From: Propionicimonas sp.
GTDB taxonomy: Bacteria > Actinomycetota > Actinomycetes > Propionibacteriales > Propionibacteriaceae
Length of the DNA: 64,000 bases
Direction: 5' to 3'
NCBI GenBank assembly: GCA_013791955.1
Contig: VMSW01000007.1
Span: 1,116,001 to 1,180,000 of the forward strand
Of the stretch, positions 33,394 to 45,655 are shown piece by piece (positions within the stretch are counted from its first letter, which is position 1; the number at the start of each line of letters is the position of its first letter). The position numbers were made by a program, and so were the translations under genes. A model generated the notes under the pieces. That model ran no database searches. It saw nothing but the letters and a program-made list of their open reading frames with translations, and was not told where the DNA came from.

Positions 33394-34536
33394 GTGACTT
33401 ACGACGACACTACGGGCCTGGACCTGTTTGACGAGACCGCAACGGCAGTGGGGAACTTTCCCCAATCCTTGCGCGGCTACGACAAGGGGGCGGTTGATGC
33501 CTACGTCCGCGACGTAGAGGCCCAGTTGTCTCGCGCAAAAGCGCAGATTCGCCAGCAGCAGAAGCAGCTCGCGGCGGCCACGGCAAAGGCCGACGACACC
33601 GACTTCTCCAAGCTTGGCGCCCATGCCCGCGGCATGCTCCGTTCGGCCGAGGCACAGGCCAACGAACTGCTGACCACCGCGCAGGCCAAGGCCAAGGAAC
33701 TCATCGCCCAGGCTGAGATCGAGGCTGAGCGGAAGGCTGAAGAAGTTGTCTCCGCCGCAGAGGAGACCCGCGCGAAGTCTTCGGACAGCTTCGCCGAACT
33801 GCGCAAGCAGCTGAGCGAGCAGAACGCAGCCGATCTGTCTGGCGTCAAAGATCAGGCCGCGATGATCCGCGAGGCCGCTAAGAGCGAAGCTGAGCAGATC
33901 ATCGGCGAGGCTCAGGCCCAGGCCAAGCTCATCGCTGAGAAGAACGTCACCGAGTGCGAGGCCAAGCTGGCCGAGGCCGATCGGCACTACGCCGAACAGC
34001 AGGTTGCTTTGGCCCAGCAGAAGGAAGCCGATCTGGCCTCCCTCAAGCTGGCCCAGGAAGAGGCCGCCGGCAAGCTTGAGTCGCTGGTCGAGGGTGCGCG
34101 GGAGCGGGCCGAAGGGTTCCAGGCCAAGATTGAGTCGGATTCCCAGACCTGGGATCAGCGTCGCGAAGCTGTGATCGCCGAGGCCGAGCGGATTCGCCAG
34201 GCTGCCGAGGCCGAGGCCGACAGCATCATGGTGGCCGCGCGCAAGGAGGCCAAGACCGTTCACTCGGCAGCCATCCGGGTCGCCGAGGACAAGAAGGCGA
34301 AGCTGGAATCCAGCGTCGACCTGTTGGCCGGACGACACAAGGCGATCCTCGCCCAACTCAACGAGCTCTCCGCATTGGCCGGCAAGAGCGTCGTGGAGTA
34401 CGGCGATCCCGACAAAGATGCCTTGGCGCCAGCTGAGGATCTCGAAGCCGAAGTCGCCGAACCGGCAACCTCCGAATCCCCGACCGAAGCTGCGGACGGC
34501 GAAGAAACCGCCCTCCTAGGCAAGAAGTCGGAGTAA
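33394..34536 (+). CDS. DivIVA-domain long coiled-coil protein
   Basis: A 380-residue protein. Residues about 18-45 carry a DivIVA-like motif (FPQSLRGYDKGAVDAYVRDV), the membrane-curvature or pole-binding element. About residues 45-340 are an almost continuous Ala/Glu/Lys/Gln-rich coiled coil, and the last 50 are acidic and disordered. The architecture resembles actinobacterial polarity and cytoskeletal proteins rather than Wag31 itself, which is shorter and lies by ftsZ. GGGAGG stands upstream of the GTG start. The AI-2E-type membrane gene begins six bases downstream. Confidence 0.78.
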   Translation: MTYDDTTGLDLFDETATAVGNFPQSLRGYDKGAVDAYVRDVEAQLSRAKAQIRQQQKQLAAATAKADDTDFSKLGAHARGMLRSAEAQANELLTTAQAKAKELIAQAEIEAERKAEEVVSAAEETRAKSSDSFAELRKQLSEQNAADLSGVKDQAAMIREAAKSEAEQIIGEAQAQAKLIAEKNVTECEAKLAEADRHYAEQQVALAQQKEADLASLKLAQEEAAGKLESLVEGARERAEGFQAKIESDSQTWDQRREAVIAEAERIRQAAEAEADSIMVAARKEAKTVHSAAIRVAEDKKAKLESSVDLLAGRHKAILAQLNELSALAGKSVVEYGDPDKDALAPAEDLEAEVAEPATSESPTEAADGEETALLGKKSE

Positions 34537-34541
34537 CAGCA

Positions 34542-35762
34542 ATGGCCGCAACTCCGGACGGGCCGGAAGCGGCCGAGCCGCCGCGCACCGATTCACTTGG
34601 ATCGGTGCCGGCGGGCATTCCGCTGGCCGACGGTGGCAGTCGTAGTTGGCTGCGCCGTTGGCGGCGGGTCACCCAGCCGACTCCCCCAGATCTAAACCCT
34701 GGTGCCGGCGGGCCTGATGAGCGCAAGACCAACCTGTTGGAACGCAATCCGCTCCAGATCGGTTTCCTGCTCGCGATTGGCGCACTGGCTGCCAACGGGG
34801 TGGTGCTGGCGCTGTCCTCACTTCGCTCCATCTTGATTCTGATGGTCCTTTCGATGGCGTTGGCCCTTGGGCTGAACCCCGCGGTGGCTTGGCTCCACGA
34901 TCGCGGGCTGCGCCGCGGGGTGGCGGTCGTGCTGGTCGCTCTCGGCGTGATCATCATCGTCGGGCTGGCCGCTTGGGCGCTGGTTCCGGTCGTGATTGAA
35001 CAGGTCACTTTGTTGATGACCCAGGCTCCGAGCTACTTGGAGAATTTGCGCCAGAACCCCCAAATCGCCGCCTTCGACGCCCAGTTCGGCGTCATCTCCA
35101 AGGCCGTTCAGTTCCTCACCTCCGGCGAACTGATCGCCAGCCTCTTTGGCGGCCTGGTCGGCGCCGGGCAGGCGGTGGCCAACAGCGTCTTCAGCGTGGT
35201 CGTGACCACAGTCCTGACTCTCTACTTTTTGATCGCGTTGCCTTCGATCAAAGAGGTCATCTATCAGCTGGCTCCGGCCTCCCGCCGGCCGCGAGTGAAG
35301 TACCTGGCCAACGAGATGTTCAAGAGAGTGGGCGGCTACGTCTCCGGACTCGCCATGGTGGCCATGCTCTGGATGACCGTGACGTTCATCTTCCTCAACA
35401 TCGTTGGGATCGGGCAGTTCGCCTTGGCCTTGGCCGTAGTGGTCGGATTGTTGGCGCTAGTTCCGCTAATCGGCACCACCTTCTCAACGGTGATCGTCTC
35501 GATCGTTGCCTTCGCTTTCGGCCCCACCACCGGCCTGATCACGCTGATCTTCTTCCTGGTGTATCAGCAGGTCGACGCCTACTTCATCGGGCCGCGAATC
35601 TTCGCTAGATCCGTACAGATCCCGGCGGTGGTGGTGATGATCGCGGCCATCTCCGGTGGCCTGCTGCTGGGCATTTTGGGGGCCATTCTGGCCATCCCGA
35701 TTGCGGCCGCGCTGTTGCTGCTCTACCGCGAGGTGTTGATTCCGACTCTGGATCGCCAGTAG
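34542..35762 (+). CDS. AI-2E family (PerM/YdiK-type) membrane transporter
   Basis: A 406-residue polytopic protein with a cytoplasmic N-terminus of about 60 residues rich in Pro/Arg/Gly and seven to eight hydrophobic helices from about residue 65 on. Typical family segments are LNPAVAWLHDRGLRRGVAVVLV (here split over helix 3), the central soluble part (about 155-185) and the C-terminal YQQVDAYFIGPRIFARSVQ. Family members are reported as AI-2 exporters or Na+/H+ antiporters; substrate here is unknown. It follows the coiled-coil gene closely and is probably co-transcribed. Confidence 0.88.
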   Translation: MAATPDGPEAAEPPRTDSLGSVPAGIPLADGGSRSWLRRWRRVTQPTPPDLNPGAGGPDERKTNLLERNPLQIGFLLAIGALAANGVVLALSSLRSILILMVLSMALALGLNPAVAWLHDRGLRRGVAVVLVALGVIIIVGLAAWALVPVVIEQVTLLMTQAPSYLENLRQNPQIAAFDAQFGVISKAVQFLTSGELIASLFGGLVGAGQAVANSVFSVVVTTVLTLYFLIALPSIKEVIYQLAPASRRPRVKYLANEMFKRVGGYVSGLAMVAMLWMTVTFIFLNIVGIGQFALALAVVVGLLALVPLIGTTFSTVIVSIVAFAFGPTTGLITLIFFLVYQQVDAYFIGPRIFARSVQIPAVVVMIAAISGGLLLGILGAILAIPIAAALLLLYREVLIPTLDRQ

Positions 35763-35809
35763 CTAAGGGCACTTGTCGACAAACTCCCGGCTGGCGACAC
35801 CGTCCCAGC

Positions 35810-36520
35810 TCAGAACAGCCGTTCCTCGGCGTTATCCAGACCGCGCAGCGCGTTGTAGTCGACCAGTAGGCAGTCGATGTCCCGGGTGCCGGCCAGGGTG
35901 CGCGCCTGCGGCTTGATCTGCTGAGCGGCGAACACTCCCCTCACTGGGTTAAGCAGCGGGTCTGCCTTCATCAGGTCCAGATAGCGAGTCAGCTGCTCCA
36001 CACCGTCGATTTCGCCGCGCCGCTTCACCTCAACAGCCACGTAGGCTCCCTCGGCGTCGCGGAACAGTAGATCCACCGGTCCGATCGGAGTCAGGTATTC
36101 CCGTTGTACCAGGCACCATCCCTCGCCGAAGGTCGCCGGATTTTCGGCCAGCAGGGCCTGCAGGTGGGCTTCCACTCCGTCCTTTTGCAGCCCGGGGTCG
36201 AATCCGAGCTCATGGGCGGAGTCATGAAAGACCTCGCCGATGGCGATCTGGAGGGTGTCCCCGTCGTTGTTGCGCACTTCCCAGACCTGGGTCAGGCCGG
36301 ACTCCTGGGCAGCCACCACCGCCTCGACATCCGCCGGTGGCGGGCTCACCGTCAGCCGGCAAGGTGCGCTCATCCAGTTCAGCGGCTTGTAGGCCCGGTC
36401 ATCGGCGTGAATAGAAACCGAACCGTCGGCCTTCACCATGATCAAGCGGGTGGCCATCGGCAGGTGTGCGGTGAGTCGTCCGGCATAGTCGACCTGGCAA
36501 CGGGCTATCAGCAAACGCAC
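35810..36520 (-). CDS. nucS: Mismatch-specific endonuclease NucS/EndoMS
   Basis: Cuts both strands at G-T, G-G and T-T mismatches and substitutes for MutS/MutL in Actinobacteria. The 236-residue protein has the N-terminal DNA-binding half ([32 protein letters not shown]) and the RecB-like nuclease core with [25 protein letters not shown] (Asp, Glu and Lys of the active site, about 155-175). GTG start with TAAGTT six bases upstream, leaderless-like. The full catalytic set appears intact. Confidence 0.95.
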   Translation of the reverse strand: MRLLIARCQVDYAGRLTAHLPMATRLIMVKADGSVSIHADDRAYKPLNWMSAPCRLTVSPPPADVEAVVAAQESGLTQVWEVRNNDGDTLQIAIGEVFHDSAHELGFDPGLQKDGVEAHLQALLAENPATFGEGWCLVQREYLTPIGPVDLLFRDAEGAYVAVEVKRRGEIDGVEQLTRYLDLMKADPLLNPVRGVFAAQQIKPQARTLAGTRDIDCLLVDYNALRGLDNAEERLF

Positions 36521-36585
36521 CCGGCTAACTTACCCTCGCCGCGCCCAACTTGCCCATCGCGGCGCGATGGCATAGGACTTCAGTT

Positions 36586-36861
36586 ATGGCCAAGCGACCA
36601 TCAAAGCACCTGCGCCCGCCGCGTCCGCTTACGGTGGGCGCTTTCGCACGCTCAGAGCAGAAGCAGGACGGCGCCTGGATGGTTCAGGCTATGGCGGCCG
36701 ATTCGGCCACTAAGACCTACCGCTGCCCGGGCTGTAGCCGCAGCGTCTCACCTGGCGTCGCCCACGTGGTTGCCTGGCCTCGCCAGGCCAGCATCGGCTC
36801 AGTCTCCGGAGTGGAAGAGCGACGCCACTGGCACACCGCCTGCTGGAGCAAGCGGCCATGA
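36586..36861 (+). CDS. Small putative zinc-binding protein, unknown
   Basis: A 91-residue basic protein common in Actinobacteria but without known function. It has a disordered N-terminus (MAKRPSKHLRPPRP) and a compact domain with CPGC (about 49-52), a histidine in GVAHVVAWP, and RRHWHTACW (about 80), a likely Cys/His zinc site resembling an HNH-type ribbon. Its stop overlaps the alpha/beta hydrolase start (ATGA), implying co-expression. Some databases call such proteins ATP/GTP-binding, which the sequence does not support. Confidence 0.75.
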   Translation: MAKRPSKHLRPPRPLTVGAFARSEQKQDGAWMVQAMAADSATKTYRCPGCSRSVSPGVAHVVAWPRQASIGSVSGVEERRHWHTACWSKRP

Positions 36862-37646
36862 GCGGGTTGGCAACGGCTTCAGTCGGGGATGGACCTGTTC
36901 GCTTCGCTTTCCTGCACGGGTTGTTTGGCCGCGGTCGGAATTGGACCCAGATTGCCCAGGGTTTGGCCGCCTTAGGCCACGGCTCAGTGCTCTTCGACCT
37001 GCCCAATCACGGGGCCAGCCCGTGGACGACAACCTTCAGCTACCCCGAGTCGGCCGCGGCAGTCTGTGCCGAGATTGATCACCGCCTCGCTGGGAAGCCA
37101 CTGATCCTGGTAGGCCATTCGATGGGCGGCAAGGTCGCGATGATCAGCGCCTTGAGGCGGCCGGAGTTGTTCGCTGGCCTGGCCGTGGTGGACATCTCAC
37201 CGACCGAATCCGGGCAGGTGAGCAGTTTTGGGCCCTACCTGACGGCGATGCGCGGCATCGACTTGACCACGCTGACCGGCAAGGCCGATGCCGACCGCCA
37301 ACTCAGTGCCACGGTGGCGAACCCGGCGGTGCGCCAGTTCCTGCTCACCAATCTGCGGGATCGCGGCGGCTGGCATTGGCAGCCCAACCTGGAGCTGTTG
37401 GCCACCTCGCTACCCGAGCTGGCCGGCTGGCCCGAGATTGGCCCAGTCCCCTTCGAGCACCCGACCTCCTGGGTGGTCGGCGAGCGCTCCCCCTACTACC
37501 GGGCCGAGGATCTGACGCTGATGCAGCGATACTTCCCCTCGGTTCACAAAGTGGTGATTCCGGACGCTGGCCACTGGGTGCATGCCGACAATCCGTCAGC
37601 AGTGATCACCGCGCTTGCTGAGCTCAGCGCGGCTTCACCGAGCTAA
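36858..37646 (+). CDS. Alpha/beta-fold hydrolase
   Basis: A 262-residue single-domain hydrolase. The nucleophile Ser is in LVGHSMGGKVAM (about 94), the oxyanion region in FLHGLFGRGRNW (about 18), and the catalytic His in DAGHWVHADNP (about 237); the acid is probably in the preceding strand (WVVGERSPYY). The family is broad (esterases, YbfF-like thioesterases, MenH), so no substrate is given. It is coupled to the small zinc-binding gene; its 3-prime end overlaps that of the convergent cyclophilin gene by 23 bases. Confidence 0.88.
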   Translation: MSGLATASVGDGPVRFAFLHGLFGRGRNWTQIAQGLAALGHGSVLFDLPNHGASPWTTTFSYPESAAAVCAEIDHRLAGKPLILVGHSMGGKVAMISALRRPELFAGLAVVDISPTESGQVSSFGPYLTAMRGIDLTTLTGKADADRQLSATVANPAVRQFLLTNLRDRGGWHWQPNLELLATSLPELAGWPEIGPVPFEHPTSWVVGERSPYYRAEDLTLMQRYFPSVHKVVIPDAGHWVHADNPSAVITALAELSAASPS

Positions 37647-38289
37647 TGACAGCTGGGGTTTTGGGCTTGCCCACGCCCATCGCCTCAGAGTCATCGGTAC
37701 CGTTTGCGGCGAGCTTGGTGAGTGCCTTCAGCCCGTCGCTGTCGATCTTGCCGAAGACGGTGTAGTCGGGGTCCAGCTGAGTGTCACCAAACACCAGAAA
37801 GAACTGCGATCCCGAAGTGCCCGGCCGAGAGGTGCGCGCCATTGCAAGGGTGCCTGCGGGGTAGGTTTCGGTGCCGCTGAGCTCTTCGGCGAACTGGTAA
37901 CCCGGCCCGCCGCCGCCGGTGGCCTCCGGATCACCGCATTGCAGCATCTGGAATCCAGCCGGCGTGCCCAGGCGGTGGCAGGAGGTGTTGTCGTAGAAGC
38001 CTTGGGCAGCCAACGAGGTGAACGAGTTGACCGCACACGGCGCTGAGTCGCGAAGTAGCTTCAAACCCACCGGCTGCCCGTTCAGCGTCAGCACATAGTC
38101 AACGGTGCCGCTGTTCGAAACCCCAGTGGTCGGCGGTAGCTTCGCCGGTCTACTGGCCGTGCCGGCCACGTTGTAGACACAAGTCGTGGTGCCCGGCGCA
38201 TTCGAGGCCGATGGGCTAGCAGGCGCGGAGCCGCAGCCGGTGGCAACGATGGTCAACGCGATCAGGACGGCGGTCTTAGTCAGATTCAC
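37624..38289 (-). CDS. Secreted cyclophilin-type peptidyl-prolyl isomerase, lipoprotein
   Basis: A 221-residue exported protein. The signal peptide (NLTKTAVLIALTIVATG) ends in ATGCGS with the Cys at about residue 19, a slightly atypical lipobox. A Pro/Ser/Ala linker precedes a cyclophilin domain (about 62-215) with CHRLGTPAGFQMLQCGDP, YPAGTLAMARTSRPGTSGSQFF and TVFGKI. Active-site Arg and Phe/Gln positions are altered from eukaryotic cyclophilin, as in other bacterial secreted forms. GTG start; CAGGCT stands seven bases upstream. It may fold secreted or cell-wall proteins. Confidence 0.88.
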   Translation of the reverse strand: MNLTKTAVLIALTIVATGCGSAPASPSASNAPGTTTCVYNVAGTASRPAKLPPTTGVSNSGTVDYVLTLNGQPVGLKLLRDSAPCAVNSFTSLAAQGFYDNTSCHRLGTPAGFQMLQCGDPEATGGGGPGYQFAEELSGTETYPAGTLAMARTSRPGTSGSQFFLVFGDTQLDPDYTVFGKIDSDGLKALTKLAANGTDDSEAMGVGKPKTPAVISSVKPR

Positions 38290-38365
38290 CCGGCCAAGCC
38301 TGCCATAACCCGCGTCCGGGACCCCGGTTTGACACCGCTCGCGCCACCGGTGTTGATTGGCTGCC

Positions 38366-39130
38366 ATGGTCAAGCTCACGCGCATTTACACCCGCACCGG
38401 GGACGCCGGCACCACCAAGCTTTCGGACTTCTCTGATGCGGCCAAGACCGACGCTCGGGTTCAGGCCTACGGGCACGTGGACGAGGCGAACTCGATCATC
38501 GGGGTGGCGCTCGCCCAGCCAGACCTCCCCACCGAGGTGGCCGAAGTCTTGCGGCACATCCAAAACGAGCTCTTCGACTGCGGCGCTGACCTTTCCAACC
38601 CGCTCAAAGCCGACGATGAGGAGTCGCTGCGGATCATCCAGCCCTATGTTGATCGGCTGGAGCGCTGGTGCGATGAGTTCTCCGAGGGTCTACCCGAACT
38701 CCAGTCGTTCATCCTGCCGGGGGGCTCGGGCGCCTCTGCTTGGCTTCAGGTGGCCCGCACGGTTGTCCGCCGCGCTGAGCGGACGGCGTGGGCTGCGGCC
38801 AGCATTTACGGCAACAAGCCCGCGACCGAAGAACGCCCTGGTGGGGTGAATCTGTTGGCGTTGGCCTACCTGAATCGGCTCTCGGACCTGCTGTTCATCC
38901 TGGCCCGGGTTGCTGGCCAGCAGGTTGGCGAGGTGCTGTGGGTGCCAGGCAAAGACCGTCTCGCCCCAAACCCCAAGGCGGCCCGGCTGCGGGAGTCCAT
39001 TACCGGTGACCCCGAGTCGCAGCCCAGCGTTGACCAAGAGGCCGGCGTTGATCTGGAGGTCGCTGACGACCAGGAGCTGGCCGATGATCAACCGGTCGGC
39101 GAGCCAGCCAGTCCAGCTACCCCCGAGTAG
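38366..39130 (+). CDS. PduO-type cob(I)alamin adenosyltransferase
   Basis: Transfers adenosyl from ATP to cob(I)alamin to make coenzyme B12. The N-terminal 190 residues of the 254-residue product are the family domain, with IYTRTGDAGTTKLSDF (ATP-binding, about 6), YGHVDEANSIIG (about 36) and the conserved Arg/Glu segment VRRAERTAWAA (about 135). The last 60 residues form an acidic low-complexity tail not needed in the family. The ATG at 38366 is chosen for homology; TTG 38357 is possible. It serves B12-dependent methylmalonyl-CoA mutase or similar enzymes. Confidence 0.93.
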   Translation: MVKLTRIYTRTGDAGTTKLSDFSDAAKTDARVQAYGHVDEANSIIGVALAQPDLPTEVAEVLRHIQNELFDCGADLSNPLKADDEESLRIIQPYVDRLERWCDEFSEGLPELQSFILPGGSGASAWLQVARTVVRRAERTAWAAASIYGNKPATEERPGGVNLLALAYLNRLSDLLFILARVAGQQVGEVLWVPGKDRLAPNPKAARLRESITGDPESQPSVDQEAGVDLEVADDQELADDQPVGEPASPATPE

Positions 39131-39145
39131 AACCAGGCGGTCAGT

Positions 39146-39592
39146 TCAGCGGTAGCGGGCCCCGGGCGGGGAGGACTCCAGCCAGCTCAGCAGCCCGGTC
39201 ATCGAGGCGGTGGACATCGCCAACTCCCAAGACCGGCCGTCCGCCAGGTCCAGGCCGATAATCCGCTGTTCGTTGGTCAACACGACGGCTTCGATTGCGT
39301 CCGGCTCACGCTGGGTGCCAGCCTGCGATATTGAGCGAGGAAAGATGAACCGCGGTCGCAGCGAGGGCGAGAACACCCGGAACCACTCCAGATTGTCCCC
39401 GGAATAGCGCGCGACGCCCAGGACCCAACCGGCCCCGGGCGTCGTCGTCGTTAAGCGCAAACTGCAGTCGAACAACCCACCTTGACGAGAGAGCCAGCGG
39501 CGTCGGGTTGCCAGGAACAGCACCGGAACCAGCAGCACCACTGCGATAACCAGTGCCGCCCATTCGGCTATCCCCAACAGTTCCACTGGCAC
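39146..39592 (-). CDS. DUF2550-type membrane-anchored protein downstream of ATP synthase
   Basis: A 148-residue protein with one N-terminal helix (about 10-28) followed by a soluble domain containing FDCSLRL, WVLGVARYSGDNLEWFRVFS and LDLADGRSWELAMSTA. This matches the actinobacterial DUF2550 family, found regularly after atpC; its function is unknown. It lies 11 bases after atpC in the same direction and so may be the last gene of the atp operon. Confidence 0.82.
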   Translation of the reverse strand: MPVELLGIAEWAALVIAVVLLVPVLFLATRRRWLSRQGGLFDCSLRLTTTTPGAGWVLGVARYSGDNLEWFRVFSPSLRPRFIFPRSISQAGTQREPDAIEAVVLTNEQRIIGLDLADGRSWELAMSTASMTGLLSWLESSPPGARYR

Positions 39593-39603
39593 TTATCCGA
39601 TAC

Positions 39604-40008
39604 TCAGTGACCCTGCGCCATTCGAGCAGCCTTCACTTGAGCCTGCGCGCGCAGGAAGTGGTGCCTGGTCTCGTCGTCGATCTCGCCAGCATTAAGCCGC
39701 TTCTCGGCCGCGACCAGTTCGTGCTCGGCGGCCTTCAGATCGATCTCGGCGGCGATTCGAGCCCCGGGGCTGAGCAACGAGACCCGATTGTCGGCAACTG
39801 AGATGAACCCACCATCGAGCACCACAACCTCACGGTTGCCGTCGGTGGTGAGTACCTCGGCCGCACACGGCAGCAACGAGGCCAGCATCGGCTCGTGATT
39901 CGGCAGCACGCCGATATCGCCTTCTGTGGTGCGGGCGATCACGCTGAGAGCGTCGCCCTCCCAGGCGATGCCCTCAGCTGCGACTACCTCTACCCGAAGT
40001 ACCGACAC
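39604..40008 (-). CDS. atpC: ATP synthase F1 epsilon subunit
   Basis: Central-stalk subunit that couples rotation and inhibits ATP hydrolysis. The 134-residue protein has the N-terminal beta sandwich (VEVVAAEGIAWEGDALSVIARTT cut at about 25, DIGVLPNHEPMLASL) and a C-terminal helical part (AEHELVAAEKRL onward). The GTG start lies one base after the atpD stop. Confidence 0.96.
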   Translation of the reverse strand: MSVLRVEVVAAEGIAWEGDALSVIARTTEGDIGVLPNHEPMLASLLPCAAEVLTTDGNREVVVLDGGFISVADNRVSLLSPGARIAAEIDLKAAEHELVAAEKRLNAGEIDDETRHHFLRAQAQVKAARMAQGH

Positions 40009-40009
40009 G

Positions 40010-42387
<2,378 letters not shown>

Positions 42388-42390
42388 TGA

Positions 42391-44034
42391 TCAGCCCCGC
42401 TTCTTCTGAACCACGATCTGCTCGTGGCTCAGGTCCTCTTCGGCGATGGCCGTCGCAGCCTGGTCCCCGGAGACTAGCGGCACACCGTCGTTGCCGATGT
42501 ACTGACCGATGAAAGCTGCCAGGGCGTCTTCGGCGGCCTTCTGAGTGTCGTCACTAAACACCCCGGTCTCGGTGATCACTTCCAACACCTTGGTGTGGTG
42601 CTTCAAGTAGGCCAGATACTCCTGCTCGAACCGCAGCACCTCCTTGACCGGAACCTCATCGAACTTGCCGGTGGTGCCAGCCCAGACGGTGATCACCTGA
42701 TCAGCCACCGGGTAGGGGCTGTACTGCGGCTGCCGAAGCAACTCGACCAGCCGCGCGCCCCGCTCCAGCTGGCGCCGCGAAGCGGCATCCAGGTCAGAGG
42801 CGAACATCGCGAACGCCTCCATGTCGCGGTACTGCGCCAGGCCGATCTTCAGCGTGCCGGAGACACCCTTCATCGCCTTGATCTGAGCAGAGCCGCCCAC
42901 GCGGGACACCGAGATGCCCACGTCAATGGCCGGACGCTGGTTGGCGTTGAACAGGTCGGACTGCAGGAAGATCTGGCCGTCGGTGATCGAGATCACGTTG
43001 GTCGGGATGTAGGCCGATACGTCGTTGGCCTTGGTCTCGATGATCGGCAGGCCGGTCATCGAACCGCCGCCCAGCGCGTCGGACAGCTTCGCGCAGCGCT
43101 CCAGCAACCGGCTGTGTAGGTAGAAGACGTCACCGGGGTAAGCCTCACGGCCCGGCGGACGCCGCAGCAGCAGCGACATCGAGCGGTAGGCCTCGGCCTG
43201 CTTGGTCAGATCGTCGAACACGATCAGGACATGCTTGCCGGCATACATCCAGTGCTGGCCGATCGCGGAGCCGGTGTAGGGCGCGATGTACTTGTAGCCA
43301 GCCGGATCGGAGGCCGGCGAATGCACGATGGTGGTGTATTCCATCGCGCCGGCTTCTTCGAGCTTGGTGCGCAGGGCCGCGATGGTCGAGCCCTTCTGGC
43401 CGATCGCCACGTAGATGCAGCGAACCTGCTTCTTCGGGTCACCGGTGGCCCAAGCGGCCTTCTGGTTGATGATCGTGTCGACAGCGATCGCGGTCTTGCC
43501 GGTCTTGCGGTCACCGATGATCAACTGACGCTGGCCACGGCCGATCGGGGTCATCGAGTCGATGGCCTTGATGCCGGTCTGCAGCGGCTCGTTGACGCTC
43601 TGGCGATCCATGACGCCGGCAGCCTGGAGCTCAAGCTCACGGCGCTCGGGAACGTCGGTGAGCTCACCGAGGCCGTCGATCGGGTTACCCATCGCGTCAA
43701 CGACGCGACCAAGGTAGCCGTCGCCGACGGGCACGCTAAGGACCTCACCGGTGCGGCGAACGACGCCGCCCTCTTCGATGCCCTCGGAGTCGCCCAGGAC
43801 CACGACGCCGATTTCCCGGACGTCCAGGTTCAGCGCGATGCCCAGCGTGCCATTTTCGAACTTCAACAGTTCGTTGGCCATCGCCGAAGGCAGTCCCTCC
43901 ACCCGAGCAATGCCGTCACCGGAGGTCACCACGACACCAACCTCGTCGCTGCTGGCAGCCTCGGGGTTGAAGTTCGCTACGAACGTGTCCAGAGCATCCC
44001 GGATTTCTTCGGGGCTGATGGTCAGATCGGCCAT
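42391..44034 (-). CDS. atpA: ATP synthase F1 alpha subunit
   Basis: Non-catalytic nucleotide-binding subunit. The 547 residues include the P-loop [13 protein letters not shown] (about 172), the ALVD-like hinge region, and the arginine-finger segment [15 protein letters not shown] (about 375). The C-terminal 40 residues are longer than in E. coli and charged ([16 protein letters not shown]), a typical actinobacterial extension. It lies three bases ahead of atpG. Confidence 0.99.
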   Translation of the reverse strand: MADLTISPEEIRDALDTFVANFNPEAASSDEVGVVVTSGDGIARVEGLPSAMANELLKFENGTLGIALNLDVREIGVVVLGDSEGIEEGGVVRRTGEVLSVPVGDGYLGRVVDAMGNPIDGLGELTDVPERRELELQAAGVMDRQSVNEPLQTGIKAIDSMTPIGRGQRQLIIGDRKTGKTAIAVDTIINQKAAWATGDPKKQVRCIYVAIGQKGSTIAALRTKLEEAGAMEYTTIVHSPASDPAGYKYIAPYTGSAIGQHWMYAGKHVLIVFDDLTKQAEAYRSMSLLLRRPPGREAYPGDVFYLHSRLLERCAKLSDALGGGSMTGLPIIETKANDVSAYIPTNVISITDGQIFLQSDLFNANQRPAIDVGISVSRVGGSAQIKAMKGVSGTLKIGLAQYRDMEAFAMFASDLDAASRRQLERGARLVELLRQPQYSPYPVADQVITVWAGTTGKFDEVPVKEVLRFEQEYLAYLKHHTKVLEVITETGVFSDDTQKAAEDALAAFIGQYIGNDGVPLVSGDQAATAIAEEDLSHEQIVVQKKRG

Positions 44035-44058
44035 TTGTGCACCTTCTGCTTTCGATTC

Positions 44059-44852
44059 TTACTGGGTCAGTTGTTGTTCTGCGGCGGCCAATCTGCCGAC
44101 GACGGTGCCCTCGATCACCTCGTCACCGACCTTCACCCGCGCGCCGCCAAGCACATTGGGATCCACCACGACCTGGAGGTTCACTGAACGGCCCAACTTA
44201 CCGATCAGCACCTCCTGAAGCCGCCGCTGCTGTTCTTCACTCAGCGGACGGGCCACAGTCACGGTGGCGATTGCCCGCTGGCGAGTCGCCGCGGCCAGCC
44301 TTAGGTATTCATCAAGCGTCCGCTCAAACGCGCGACGCGCGGAGGCGACGGCACGCTGGGCCAACTTAACGGTGATCGGCTCTGCCTTCTTGCCGAGCAA
44401 GTCGGTAACCAACTGCTGGCGAACCATCACCGGGGCATTGCGGTTGTCGAGTGCTGCCCGCAGGTCTGGATCGGCGGCCACGGCTCGACTGAACCGGAAC
44501 AACTCCTCCTCGACCGAATCAAGCTTCTTAGCGGCCAGCGCAGCCCCGAACATGACCCGAAGGCCCTGTCGTTCAACTGCCGCGGCCAACCGGGAACCGG
44601 TTCCCCAGCGCAGTGTTGCCGCCTCAGCGACCACAGCGATGGTGGCTTTTCCGGCCCGCTTGGCTAAAACGGCTTCCGCCATTGCGCGCCGCCGAGCGTC
44701 CGAACTGGTGGTGTCGGCCAAGGCGTTGCGCAGCGTGGAGTGCCCGGTGAGCAAATCGGCCACCGCGAACAGTTCCTCAGCGAGGCCCGTGCTGAGCTTG
44801 TGGGCATCAGTAGCCCGATCTAGCTCAGACAGTCGGGCCTCAGCTGCGGCGT

Positions 44853-44856
<4 letters not shown>
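44059..44856 (-). CDS. atpH: ATP synthase delta subunit
   Basis: Peripheral-stalk subunit linking F1 and b. The 265-residue product is longer than the 175-180 of E. coli delta; the extra N-terminal part (about 1-85) is of the kind seen in other Actinobacteria, where it is not fused to b as in mycobacteria. The C-terminal core carries EEQQRRLQEVLIGKLG and VDPNVLGGARVKVGDEVID-like (VIEGTV) motifs. The ATG overlaps the atpF stop. Confidence 0.95.

Positions 44857-45655
<799 letters not shown>

Noticed and set aside
33310-34356. 348-codon Leu/Gly-rich frame on the minus strand
   Set aside because: It mirrors the Ala/Glu/Lys codons of the coiled-coil gene, which read as Leu/Gly-rich on the other strand.
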